The notes below the pieces were generated by a model. That model was not told the DNA's origin and searched no databases. It saw only the letters and a program-made list of their open reading frames with translations. A stretch of DNA of 15,763 nucleotides from CAZAFM01 sp964484395 (GTDB lineage Bacteria; Campylobacterota; Campylobacteria; Campylobacterales; CAZAFM01). The position numbers were made by a program, and so were the translations under genes. The stretch covers positions 1 to 15,763 of the forward strand of contig CAZAFM010000059.1 of NCBI GenBank assembly GCA_964484395.1, read 5' to 3'. This document shows, one piece after another, positions 1-7,546 of this stretch (positions are counted from its first letter, which is position 1; each line of letters opens with the position of its first letter).

Positions 1-459
1 GCTTAGTGCTTTTGCTGAGTTAGCTTTAGGTACGCATGATACATTTGGGAACCCTTTTGTAAACTCCGGCATATTTGTAGAAAGCCCAGTCCCAGTGATG
101 ATAAACTCAGCTCCAGCCTCACACGCATCTCTAACCACTCTTCCATAGTCATTAATTGCATATAAGACATTTGCTCCTAGTGGTTTATTGCCACATATCT
201 TTCTTGCGTTTTTAAAAATCTCTGTTAATGCTTTTTTAGAGTAGAAGCTTGAAACCTCATACGGTCTATTTTGCTTGAGTGTTTCAGCAAAGATTTTGTT
301 TTGATAGTATCCAACTCCCACAGCACTTACAACTCCAAGACCTCCTTGGAGAGAAACAGCACCCGCAAGTCTATCCCAGCTTATACCAAGTCCCATTCCG
401 CCTTGAATTATAGGTATATCTATTGTATGTTTGCCAATTTTTAATGGATTTAGGGTCAT
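1..459 (-). CDS. FMN-dependent nitronate monooxygenase-like protein (N-terminal part)
   Basis: This gene leaves the window at base 1, so only the first 153 residues are seen. They read as the start of an FMN TIM barrel of the nitronate monooxygenase / 2-nitropropane dioxygenase family. Family features visible are IIQGGMGMG near residue 18 (FMN phosphate region), a Gly-rich LQGGLGVVSAVG strand, GANVLYAINDYG, and EAGAEFIITGTGL. Family members oxidise alkyl nitronates with FMN, and some relatives are enoyl-ACP reductases (FabK). The native substrate here is unknown. The ATG at 459 is preceded by AAGGTAAG at a workable distance. The gene begins 28 bases after tyrS stops, on the same strand, and is probably the last member of the pyrH-rpoZ-spoT-tyrS transcript. 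The family is clear; the substrate is not. Confidence 0.85.
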   Translation of the reverse strand, partial: MTLNPLKIGKHTIDIPIIQGGMGLGISWDRLAGAVSLQGGLGVVSAVGVGYYQNKIFAETLKQNRPYEVSSFYSKKALTEIFKNARKICGNKPLGANVLYAINDYGRVVRDACEAGAEFIITGTGLSTNMPEFTKGFPNVSCVPKANSAKALS

Positions 460-487
460 TTTGATTTCTTACCTTTTTTAAAAGTTT

Positions 488-1693
488 CTACTTAATGATA
501 ACTTTTGCAAACTTTCTTTTTCCTATTTGCAAAATGTACTCTCCGGAATTCAGTTGCAACTGCTCATCTGTAACTTTTTTCTGATTTATTTTTAAGGCAT
601 TACCTTTTATATCTCGTCTTGCTTGTGATGTTGAAGCACTAAGCTTGCACTCTACAAGAGCTTTAGCTATCCAGATAGGTGCTTGTAGGGTAAACTCCTC
701 TATGTCACTAGGTAGCTCATTTTGAGAGAAGACGCTTGCAAACTCACTTTTAGCTCTAAGTGCACTATCTTCATCACTATATCTTTTAGTTATCTCTAAA
801 GCTAACTCCTCTTTTATTGCTTTTGGATGTTTGCTTCCCTCCTTTATAGCCAGCTTCAAAGCCTCTATCTCTTCAAGGGTTTTTGTACTTAGTAGCTCAT
901 AGTATCTCCACATAAGCTCATCTGATATGCTCATAGTTTTTGCAAATATATCCTTTGGCTCTTCAGTTAGTCCTATGTAGTTTCCTAGACTTTTGCTCAT
1001 TTTTTGCACACCATCTAGTCCTTCTAATATAGGCATCATCATAACAGCTTGCTCTTTTCCTACTCCATAGCTTCTTTGTAGGTGGCGACCCATTAGGAGG
1101 TTGAACTTCTGATCAGTCCCACCTAGTTCAATATCACTCTTTAGCTCTACACTATCATAACCTTGAAAAAGCGGATAGAGAAACTCATATATAGATATAT
1201 CTACCCCTTCATTAAAGCGCTTAGAAAAATCATCTCTCTCAAGCATTCTAGCTACTGTTCTTTTAGAAGTTAGCTCTACCATATCATAAGCATCTAGCTT
1301 GCCTAGCCAGCTGGAGTTAAAAACTAGGTCAGTTTTATCTCTATCAAGTATTTTGAAAACCTGCTCTTCGTATGTTTTGGCGTTTTTGACTACATCAAAC
1401 CTATCTAGCTTTTTTCTTGTCTCACTCTTGCCAGTTGGATCACCTATCATAGCAGTGAAATCACCTATAAGAAACTGAATCCTTCCCCCATATCTCTGAA
1501 AAATAGCAAGCTTTGTTAAAAGAACAGTATGTCCAAGGTGAAGATCTGGAGCTGTTGGGTCAAATCCAGCTTTGATAGTATATGGAGTTCCATCACTATA
1601 GTATCGCTCTACAAGGGCTTTTATCCTATCAAAGTCAATTATTTCAGCGACCCCTCTTTGTATCTCATTTAGTGCTTTTTCTACTTTTTCCAT
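488..1693 (-). CDS. tyrS: Tyrosyl-tRNA synthetase
   Basis: TyrS charges tRNA-Tyr with tyrosine in the cytosol. The 401-residue protein is normal for the family. Class I signatures are HLGH at residues 52-55 and KMSKS at 231-235. The tyrosine-pocket motif GGTDQ is at 191-195, and the last 60 or so residues form an S4-type RNA-binding domain. The KMSKS version, instead of the KFGKT of E. coli TyrS, points to the TyrZ-like subgroup. I chose the ATG at 1693 because GAGAGGATAG lies just upstream and MEKVEKAL fits the family N-terminus. The frame also opens 45 bases earlier, but that start would lie inside spoT. The start is 10 bases after the spoT stop, so the two are probably co-transcribed and translated in sequence. 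Confidence 0.97.
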   Translation of the reverse strand: MEKVEKALNEIQRGVAEIIDFDRIKALVERYYSDGTPYTIKAGFDPTAPDLHLGHTVLLTKLAIFQRYGGRIQFLIGDFTAMIGDPTGKSETRKKLDRFDVVKNAKTYEEQVFKILDRDKTDLVFNSSWLGKLDAYDMVELTSKRTVARMLERDDFSKRFNEGVDISIYEFLYPLFQGYDSVELKSDIELGGTDQKFNLLMGRHLQRSYGVGKEQAVMMMPILEGLDGVQKMSKSLGNYIGLTEEPKDIFAKTMSISDELMWRYYELLSTKTLEEIEALKLAIKEGSKHPKAIKEELALEITKRYSDEDSALRAKSEFASVFSQNELPSDIEEFTLQAPIWIAKALVECKLSASTSQARRDIKGNALKINQKKVTDEQLQLNSGEYILQIGKRKFAKVIIK

Positions 1694-1703
1694 ACTATCC
1701 TCT

Positions 1704-3857
1704 CTAAAATATTTGAGCATTAAATGCATCATCAGCACTTATTAGCTCTATTAGTTTAAATTTTGGTGCAATTAGGCTATGTATGCGCTTTATATCTTTT
1801 ATTCTTGTATCCATAATCACTTCACAATAGCCTGAGTTTTTATCTATCTTACTTCCTATCTCAACACTTAGTATGTTTATATCCCTATCTGCTAGATACT
1901 CTAGGAAGCCTGCAAGTGCACCTTTTTTGTTATCTATATAGACTACTGCTTTATATCTACTTTGCTCATCTTCTGTCCACTTTACATATATCATCTTTGG
2001 GCAATCCCCAATTTGTTCATAGGCCTTATCACAGAGCTTATGATGTACAACAGCACTACTACCAGCTTTAAAAGCTAGCATCTCATCACCTCTTTTGGGG
2101 TGGCAACAATAATCAAAGCTTATGTTTTTAATATTATAGTTAGAGTAGATTAAAATATCATCAAACTTCTGCTCTCTTAGCTTTAAGATTTTGATTTTTA
2201 TCCGTCCTAATATCCCTGTGTTTGCTCTGTAGTAGTTTTTGAGGCGGTTTTTTACCTCTTGTAAAAAGTTTAGGTCTTGACCAGCTTTATGTATGGAGCT
2301 ATCAAAGTTGAACTCTTTTATAATTTTTTCTATCTCTTCACACGGTTTTGAAAAGACAGTTGCTATCATATTTATGACACTTTTTCTATCTATCTCCTTA
2401 ATCCTTAAGGTACAATTGTGTTTGATATGTTGTTTGGCTTTTGATGTTTGTACCATATCCAGCCAGCTACACCTAGGTATTGCCGTATCTTGAGTCTCTA
2501 TTTTGACTATATCTCCACTTTTTAGGACTGTTAGAAGTGAGCTTTTGACTCTGTTTATTGAAGCACTGACAGCTTTGTTTCCTATCTCAGAGTGTATAGC
2601 ATAGGCAAAATCAAGTGCTACAGCACCCTGAGGAAGTGAATAAACATCCCCTTGAGGGGAGAAAATAGCTATATCTTCACTATATAGGTCGTTTTTGACA
2701 AGATTGTAAAACTCCTCAGCATTTTCGTTTTTGAATTGTAACTGTCCTAGCCAATCAAGCTTTGGTCCTTTTGAGCCTATTTTATACTTCCAATGGGCTG
2801 CTAATCCATACTCTGCAGTTTTGTGCATATCCATTGTTCTTACTTGCACTTCAAATATAAAAGAATCATCAAAAACAGTAGTATGAAGTGTCTGATAGCC
2901 ATTCTCTTTGGGTATAGTGATGTAGTCTTTAAACCTAGAGATGATAGGTTTGTAGTTCAAATGTATAAGTCCAACTACTTTGTAGCAATCAAGTGGTTCT
3001 TCAACAATAATACGAAGCGCCAAAAGGTCTAGTATCTCCTCAATACTCACTCCCTTTCTTTGCATCTTAAGATAGATAGAATAGGGTCTTTTGACTCTGC
3101 TTGTGATAGTGAACTTATCCTCCTTGAAGCCATTACTTAAAAGTAGATTATTTAGCCCCATAATAAGCTCATTTAGCTTTAGCTGGAGTTTTTGACGACT
3201 TTTGATAAGATGGTTCTCTATCCTCTCAAACTCTTCAGGGAATATGTAATAAAAGCTTAGGTTTTCAAGCTCATTTTTGATAGTTTCAATACCTAGTCTA
3301 TGGGCTATTGGAGCATAAACCACAAGTGTCTCTTCAGCTATTCTTTTTTGCTTATTTGGCTGCAGGGCATCTAGGGTGAGCATATTGTGAACTCTATCGC
3401 ATAGCTTTATAAAAAGCACTCTAATGTCTTCTATAGAGGCTACAAGCATCTTTCTAAAACTAAGAGCAGCACTAATTAGTTTAGTATCTCGGCTTGAAGG
3501 AGGGAGCTTTTCATCTCGTATAGTGACTATTTTTGTAAGCCCTTCAACTAGCTGGGCAACATCTTTGCCAAAAACTTCAATAATCTCTTCTATAGTTACA
3601 TCAGTATCTTCTACCACATCGTGTAGTAGGGCGGTTTTTATCATAGACTCATCACCACCATAGCTAGCAACTATAGAAGATACCACAATGGGATGGACAG
3701 CATAAGGCTCTCCACTTTTTCTATATTGTCCTTGATGGGCGTCTACGCAGTACCTAATAGCCTCTTCAAACTTCTCTTTATCATCTACTAGTGAAAACAG
3801 AAGCTCTTTGGCAGACTCAATAGTTTTTGTCTGCTTGGCTTTTAAAAATATCTGCAC
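1704..3857 (-). CDS. spoT: Bifunctional (p)ppGpp synthetase/hydrolase (Rel/SpoT)
   Basis: This long RelA/SpoT homologue makes and degrades the stringent alarmone (p)ppGpp. Domains in order: an HD hydrolase (about 30-190) with H55, H79-D80, the EDTD motif at 83-86 and CDRVHN at 153-158; a synthetase (about 235-360) with RFKD at 308-311 and EVQVRT at 336-341; a TGS domain (about 395-455); and a C-terminal ACT domain (about 640-710). The RFKD signature is the RXKD form known from bifunctional enzymes, whereas synthetase-only RelA has EXDD. The hydrolase residues also look intact, so both activities are expected. At 717 residues it is full length. The start is GTG at 3857, with AAGGAG four bases upstream; an ATG two bases off is out of frame. 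It begins 8 bases after the rpoZ stop. Confidence 0.96.
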   Translation of the reverse strand: MQIFLKAKQTKTIESAKELLFSLVDDKEKFEEAIRYCVDAHQGQYRKSGEPYAVHPIVVSSIVASYGGDESMIKTALLHDVVEDTDVTIEEIIEVFGKDVAQLVEGLTKIVTIRDEKLPPSSRDTKLISAALSFRKMLVASIEDIRVLFIKLCDRVHNMLTLDALQPNKQKRIAEETLVVYAPIAHRLGIETIKNELENLSFYYIFPEEFERIENHLIKSRQKLQLKLNELIMGLNNLLLSNGFKEDKFTITSRVKRPYSIYLKMQRKGVSIEEILDLLALRIIVEEPLDCYKVVGLIHLNYKPIISRFKDYITIPKENGYQTLHTTVFDDSFIFEVQVRTMDMHKTAEYGLAAHWKYKIGSKGPKLDWLGQLQFKNENAEEFYNLVKNDLYSEDIAIFSPQGDVYSLPQGAVALDFAYAIHSEIGNKAVSASINRVKSSLLTVLKSGDIVKIETQDTAIPRCSWLDMVQTSKAKQHIKHNCTLRIKEIDRKSVINMIATVFSKPCEEIEKIIKEFNFDSSIHKAGQDLNFLQEVKNRLKNYYRANTGILGRIKIKILKLREQKFDDILIYSNYNIKNISFDYCCHPKRGDEMLAFKAGSSAVVHHKLCDKAYEQIGDCPKMIYVKWTEDEQSRYKAVVYIDNKKGALAGFLEYLADRDINILSVEIGSKIDKNSGYCEVIMDTRIKDIKRIHSLIAPKFKLIELISADDAFNAQIF

Positions 3858-3865
3858 ATAACTCC

Positions 3866-4084
3866 TTAGGCGTTAGGAACTATCTTATCTAAACCGATAT
3901 GTCCATCAGCTATCTCTCTTAGCGCAATGTCAGAGTATTTGTTTTTTTTGATATCCATATCTACAAAAGGTTTTGCTCCATTTGTTAGCTCTTTTACTCG
4001 TTCAAACACCATACTTGCTAGTAGGTATCTATCTCCATTTAGCCTATTTAGTGCTTTTGCTGTTATCTGTTCTATTCTGACCAT
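3866..4084 (-). CDS. rpoZ: RNA polymerase omega subunit
   Basis: Omega is the small RNA polymerase subunit that helps the beta-prime subunit fold and, in proteobacteria, contributes to a ppGpp-binding site. The 72-residue product starts MVRIEQITAKAL and carries RYLLASMVFERVKEL, matching the conserved omega core helices, followed by an IALREIADG segment. The ATG at 4084 lies 2 bases beyond the pyrH stop. Its AGGAG ribosome-binding site is made by the last two glutamate codons of pyrH, so translation is probably coupled. Placement directly before spoT, the ppGpp enzyme, is functionally apt and resembles the rpoZ-spoT pairing of many proteobacteria. Confidence 0.95.
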   Translation of the reverse strand: MVRIEQITAKALNRLNGDRYLLASMVFERVKELTNGAKPFVDMDIKKNKYSDIALREIADGHIGLDKIVPNA

Positions 4085-4086
4085 TT

Positions 4087-4806
4087 TTATATCTCCTCAT
4101 TTTTTACAATCGAGCAAAAACTAAAGTCACCATTAGTGATGTTTAGTAGGTTGTTCTCTTTAAACATATTGCACACTACTATTGGTAGTGCGTTATCTTT
4201 TGCAAGGGTGATGGCAGTGTCATCCATGACTTTTATGTTGTCATCCATTGCTTGTTCATAAGTTAGCCTATCTAGCTTGTGAGCATCCTCAAATCTATGA
4301 GGGTCTTTTGTGTATATTCCATCTACTTTTGTTGCTTTTATAATCATTTGAGCACTTATCTCTATAGCCCTAAGAGTTGCAGCTGTATCTGTTGTGAAAA
4401 AAGGATTTCCAGTCCCAGCTGCAAATATAACGACGCGCCCCTTCTCTAGATGTCTTATAGCGCGTCTGACTATGAAAGTCTCAGCCACTTGCCTTATCTC
4501 CAAAGCACTTTGAAGCCTAACTGATATACCAAAGCTCTCAAGTGCTTCTTGAAGTGCTATCCCATTGATGATGGTTGCAAGCATACCCATATGGTCAGCA
4601 CTGGTTCTTTTGATGAGGTCTTTTTTGTGGAGGTCAACACCTCTTATCATATTACCTCCGCCAACAACAAGCCCGACCTCTATTCCCGCATCTGTTAGTT
4701 TTTTTATCTCTGCTGCGATATTTTTTAATATATCACTATCTATACCATGTCCATCCTCTGATGCTAATGCCTCACCTGAAAACTTAACAAGCACTCTTTT
4801 ATTCAT
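4087..4806 (-). CDS. pyrH: Uridylate (UMP) kinase
   Basis: PyrH phosphorylates UMP to UDP with ATP in pyrimidine nucleotide synthesis. It is a hexameric member of the amino-acid-kinase fold. The 239-residue protein has KFSGEAL at residues 8-14 (phosphate-binding lysine and loop), VVGGGNMIRG around 47-56 and DHMGMLATIING at 71-82, all hallmarks of bacterial UMP kinases. I set the start at the ATG at 4806, with AAGGGG about eight bases upstream. The frame stays open to a TTG at 4830, but MNKRVLVKFSGEAL is the usual family N-terminus. It is the first gene of the pyrH-rpoZ-spoT-tyrS series; the 123 bases upstream separate it from hisC on the same strand. Confidence 0.96.
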   Translation of the reverse strand: MNKRVLVKFSGEALASEDGHGIDSDILKNIAAEIKKLTDAGIEVGLVVGGGNMIRGVDLHKKDLIKRTSADHMGMLATIINGIALQEALESFGISVRLQSALEIRQVAETFIVRRAIRHLEKGRVVIFAAGTGNPFFTTDTAATLRAIEISAQMIIKATKVDGIYTKDPHRFEDAHKLDRLTYEQAMDDNIKVMDDTAITLAKDNALPIVVCNMFKENNLLNITNGDFSFCSIVKNEEI

Positions 4807-4852
4807 TAATGAATCCCCTTTTTTGAGCAAGTAGAAAAAGCTTCTTAGACAG

Positions 4853-4867
4853 AGGGCTTATAGCCCT
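4853..4867 (-). repeat. Leader hairpin upstream of pyrH
   Basis: AGGGCT and AGCCCT form a perfect 6-bp inverted repeat around a 3-base loop, in the 123-bp gap between hisC and pyrH. A second arm, AGCCTCT on the plus strand at 4874-4880, is nearly complementary to the downstream flank, so a longer alternative pairing is possible. No T-run follows on either strand, so it is not a normal intrinsic terminator. On the minus strand it would lie in the 5' untranslated leader of pyrH. A function is not shown. Confidence 0.4.
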
Positions 4868-4893
4868 ATAACTAGCCTCTAAAAATTTTTGCA

Positions 4894-4899
4894 ATTTTA
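4894..4899 (-). promoter_or_regulatory. Possible -10 element for the pyrH operon
   Basis: On the minus strand TAAAAT (5/6 to TATAAT) sits within TTTTAGATAAAATTG, after an AT-rich stretch of the kind that replaces the -35 box in Campylobacterota. It would start an RNA near 4887 with a leader of about 80 bases that includes the AGGGCT hairpin. The match is only fair and the region is AT-rich throughout. Read-through from hisC is an alternative. Confidence 0.3.
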
Positions 4900-4929
4900 T
4901 CTAAAATAGTGTTTAAAAGTGCTTATAGC

Positions 4930-6027
4930 TTAAGTCTTGATATATGTTTCAAACCTTTCTAAAAAGATATCATTTTGAGACTCTGTCCCTATTGTAACCC
5001 TTATGGCATTTACTCCATAAGGCTTTAGGTCATACACCATCACTCCATGCTTCAAAAGTCCGTTTTTAACACGCGTAGAGCTATATATATTTAGTGGTAG
5101 GGTTAGGAAATTTGCATACGACTCTAGATATGGAAGTGACCAAGCTTTAGCAAAGTCTATAAACCTCTCCATCTCAGAGGAGTTTTTATGCAAGCAGTTT
5201 CTTATGTATTCTTTAGCTTCAAGTGAGGCAACTGCTGCTACTTGAGATAGAGTAGCTATATTATATGGTGGTCTGAACTTTGAGAGAACTTCGCTTAATT
5301 CAGGACTTGCTATTCCATATCCCACTCTCATACCCCCTAATCCATATATTTTAGAAAAGGTTCCTATATAGATTACATTTTGATACTTTTCTATAACATC
5401 CTTTGGCTCTATCTCTTTAGCTTTGTCCTTAAAAGCCGCGTACTCTTGAAAAGCGCCATCTAGTATGACTATAGTATTTGAGTCCACATGGTCTAGAAGT
5501 TTATATACATCTTCACTATCAAGACAGTCTCCTAAAAGGTTATTAGGTAGACTTAAAAATATCATTTTAGGTTTATGCTCATCGTAGCTTTCTAAAAACT
5601 CATCTATATTGTGATGGTCTGAGTGGGTGTGTATCATCTCAGCCCCAACTCTTTCAGCATAGATTTTATACAAAATAGTTACTGTTGGAGCACAGAGTAT
5701 CTTATCCCCTGGACTGCACTTTGCTCTTAAAGCCATATCTATGACTTGATCTCGTCCTGTTCCTATTACTAGGTTGTCTTTTGTAATATCAAACCTCTTT
5801 GATAGAGCTGTTTTTAGGCTGTACATAGAGTCATCTGGATATACTGAGCACTCCCACATAGAGGAGTTTATCGCCAAAACCGCCTCCTTTGGAGCGCCAT
5901 AGGGGTTTTCGTTTGAATCTAGCTTGATAATATCTTTTGGGTCCATCTTGAGGCTATGAGCGACTTTTCCTAGTGAGTCACCCAACTCATATAATTCTAA
6001 TTCTTCTACATGGTCATTAAATTCCAT
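4930..6027 (-). CDS. hisC: HisC-family PLP aminotransferase (histidinol-phosphate aminotransferase-like)
   Basis: This is a fold-type I, class II PLP aminotransferase of 365 residues, best matched to histidinol-phosphate aminotransferase of histidine synthesis. The N-terminal LDSNENPYG (36-44), the Schiff-base lysine K226 in GTFSKIYGLGGMRVGYG, and the C-terminal carboxylate-binding arginine R343 in AIRVTIG are intact. Several pocket positions differ from the usual HisC form: GTGRDQ at 89-94 (usually GxGSD), DGAFQEY at 190-196 (usually DxAYxEF) and VYDLKPYG at 331-338 (usually VRDL). AAGGAG lies four bases before the ATG. The gene stands alone between pyrH and a small membrane-protein gene, with no other his gene here. 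It may be the true HisC, or a paralogue acting on aromatic or other amino acids. Confidence 0.8.
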   Translation of the reverse strand: MEFNDHVEELELYELGDSLGKVAHSLKMDPKDIIKLDSNENPYGAPKEAVLAINSSMWECSVYPDDSMYSLKTALSKRFDITKDNLVIGTGRDQVIDMALRAKCSPGDKILCAPTVTILYKIYAERVGAEMIHTHSDHHNIDEFLESYDEHKPKMIFLSLPNNLLGDCLDSEDVYKLLDHVDSNTIVILDGAFQEYAAFKDKAKEIEPKDVIEKYQNVIYIGTFSKIYGLGGMRVGYGIASPELSEVLSKFRPPYNIATLSQVAAVASLEAKEYIRNCLHKNSSEMERFIDFAKAWSLPYLESYANFLTLPLNIYSSTRVKNGLLKHGVMVYDLKPYGVNAIRVTIGTESQNDIFLERFETYIKT

Positions 6028-6091
6028 AAAACTCCTTTATTTGATATCTTGTAGATACTACTAACTAAAACTGAGAGTCAGATTACTGCTA

Positions 6092-6490
6092 CTACTCTTT
6101 ATCAATACTATCTACAATAATAGCACCCATAGATGCTGGCATTGCAATTATAATAACTCTTTTAAGAGCAATAATAGGGTCTGTTATAATTGGAAACTTA
6201 TCAATCGCAAAAAGCAGGAGTATAACTACTGCTAAAGTAAGCATATAAGCGGCAAAAACTCTAAAAACATAGACAAAAATTCTATTTTTTACCGACCCTT
6301 GAAATATGCTTTGATACGAAAAGAGAGTCAAAAAACCTATTGATAACAAAAAAACTAGTGCAAGGTTGTACCAAGATAGAGTTGCTCCCATATCCCAAGC
6401 CTCTTGCGAAAAAGAAACAGGAACCCCAAGAGCAAATGCACCAATAGCAATCTGTCCTATATCCTCAAAGTTGAAATAGAGCTTCTTCAC
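6092..6490 (-). CDS. Small integral membrane protein, DUF2391-like
   Basis: The predicted 132-residue inner-membrane protein has four hydrophobic segments (about residues 11-28, 38-58, 70-95 and 104-128) and almost no soluble part. The N-terminal DIGQIAIGAFALGVPVSF-QEAW pattern and the C-terminal MPASMGAIIVDSI resemble the DUF2391 group of predicted membrane proteins found in bacteria and archaea, judged from memory of that family. Its function is unknown. The start is GTG at 6490, with GGGAG six bases upstream. A clear -10 box at 6520-6525 suggests its own promoter. It is downstream of accA and upstream of hisC on the same strand, with about 60-110 bases on each side, and no shared function is apparent. 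Confidence 0.75.
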   Translation of the reverse strand: MKKLYFNFEDIGQIAIGAFALGVPVSFSQEAWDMGATLSWYNLALVFLLSIGFLTLFSYQSIFQGSVKNRIFVYVFRVFAAYMLTLAVVILLLFAIDKFPIITDPIIALKRVIIIAMPASMGAIIVDSIDKE

Positions 6491-6519
6491 TTCTCTCTCC
6501 CGCTGTACAAATACTAATA

Positions 6520-6525
6520 ATTATA
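6520..6525 (-). promoter_or_regulatory. Predicted -10 box for the DUF2391-like gene
   Basis: A perfect TATAAT on the minus strand lies 30 bases before the GTG start, in an AT-rich stretch between accA and the membrane-protein gene. The expected start of transcription is near 6513, giving a short leader of about 22 bases. No good -35 hexamer is present, which is common in Campylobacterota. Confidence 0.45.
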
Positions 6526-6602
6526 ATTATGGTAGATTTAAGATAAGACTCCAAGAAGTATCAGAATTAAGCAAGTCCACCAAAGCAAAATAGGCTAAGA
6601 AT

Positions 6603-7541
6603 TTAGAACTCTATATACTTACCTTTTGATGTTATGCTTTTATATCTTTTGTCAAGTAGTTCTTCTGTACTAAGGGCTTGAAGTTCACTTAGACTTTCTA
6701 AAAAGTAGCTTTTTATAGCCCTAGATGCTGCTTCTTTATCTCTGTGGGCACCTATTAGAGGTTCGTTTATAATATCATCTATTAAGCCCTCATCCTTTAG
6801 GTCATCAGCACTAATTTTGAGAGCTTTTGTGGCTTGCTCTACTTTTTGAGGATCTTTCCAGAGGATAGCAGCACAGCCTTCAGGGGAGATGACACTATAT
6901 ACGGAGTATCTCATCATAGCTAGCTTATCAGCAACTGATATTGCCAAAGCCCCACCACTGCCACCTTCACCTATGACGACTGAGACTGTTGGCACTCTTA
7001 GCTTACTGAACTCATATAGGTTTCTAGCTATTGCCTCACTCTGGCCTCTCTCTTCAGCACCAATCCCAGGATATGCACCGGGTGTGTCTACTAGCATTAG
7101 AATTGGTAAGCCAAATTTCTCAGCTAACTTTGCAACCCTTAGGGCTTTTCTATATCCCTCTGGATTTGGCATACCAAAGTTTCTGTATATTTTGTTTTTA
7201 GTCCCTCTACCCTTTTCTTCACCGATAATCAGGGTTTTTACACCATCTATTTTGACAAAAGCTGTGATTATAGAGGGGTCATCTTTATATAGTCTATCAC
7301 CATGAACCTCTACTATATCTGTAGCAATCATATCTATGTAGTCTTTTGTATATGGTCTATCAGGATGTCTTGCTAGCTGGAGTTTTTGGTATGGATTTAG
7401 CGATTTGAAGGTTTTATCAACCTCTTTTTGGAGCTCTTTGTTAAGAATCTGTTCAGCATCTTTATCATTTGTTGCAGTAGCACTTGCTATCTCTTCTTGA
7501 AGTGTTTTTATTTTGGATTCGAAGTCAAGATATACCGCCAC
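6603..7541 (-). CDS. accA: Acetyl-CoA carboxylase carboxyltransferase subunit alpha
   Basis: AccA pairs with AccD to move the carboxyl group from biotin to acetyl-CoA, giving malonyl-CoA, the first step of fatty-acid synthesis. The 312-residue protein has the family N-terminal helical region with YLDFE, the RHPDRPYTKDYI segment (about 58-69), the IGEEKGRGTK loop and the oxyanion-hole region GEGGSGGALAI. The start is GTG at 7541, 5 bases after the fabF stop; AAAAAGG inside the fabF end lies about ten bases upstream. MAVYLDFE agrees with related AccA N-termini, supporting this start. It is the last gene of the rpsU-fabG-acpP-fabF-accA group, so malonyl-CoA supply and chain elongation are co-expressed. 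Confidence 0.96.
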   Translation of the reverse strand: MAVYLDFESKIKTLQEEIASATATNDKDAEQILNKELQKEVDKTFKSLNPYQKLQLARHPDRPYTKDYIDMIATDIVEVHGDRLYKDDPSIITAFVKIDGVKTLIIGEEKGRGTKNKIYRNFGMPNPEGYRKALRVAKLAEKFGLPILMLVDTPGAYPGIGAEERGQSEAIARNLYEFSKLRVPTVSVVIGEGGSGGALAISVADKLAMMRYSVYSVISPEGCAAILWKDPQKVEQATKALKISADDLKDEGLIDDIINEPLIGAHRDKEAASRAIKSYFLESLSELQALSTEELLDKRYKSITSKGKYIEF

Positions 7542-7546
7542 TTAAA

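Noticed and set aside
1694..1738. Upstream start for tyrS inside spoT.
   Set aside because: The added residues do not fit the family, while ATG 1693 has a clear GAGG site and a 10-base gap from spoT.
4807..4830. TTG start extending pyrH by eight residues.
   Set aside because: The ATG at 4806 has AAGGGG upstream and gives the usual MNKRVLVKFSGEAL N-terminus.
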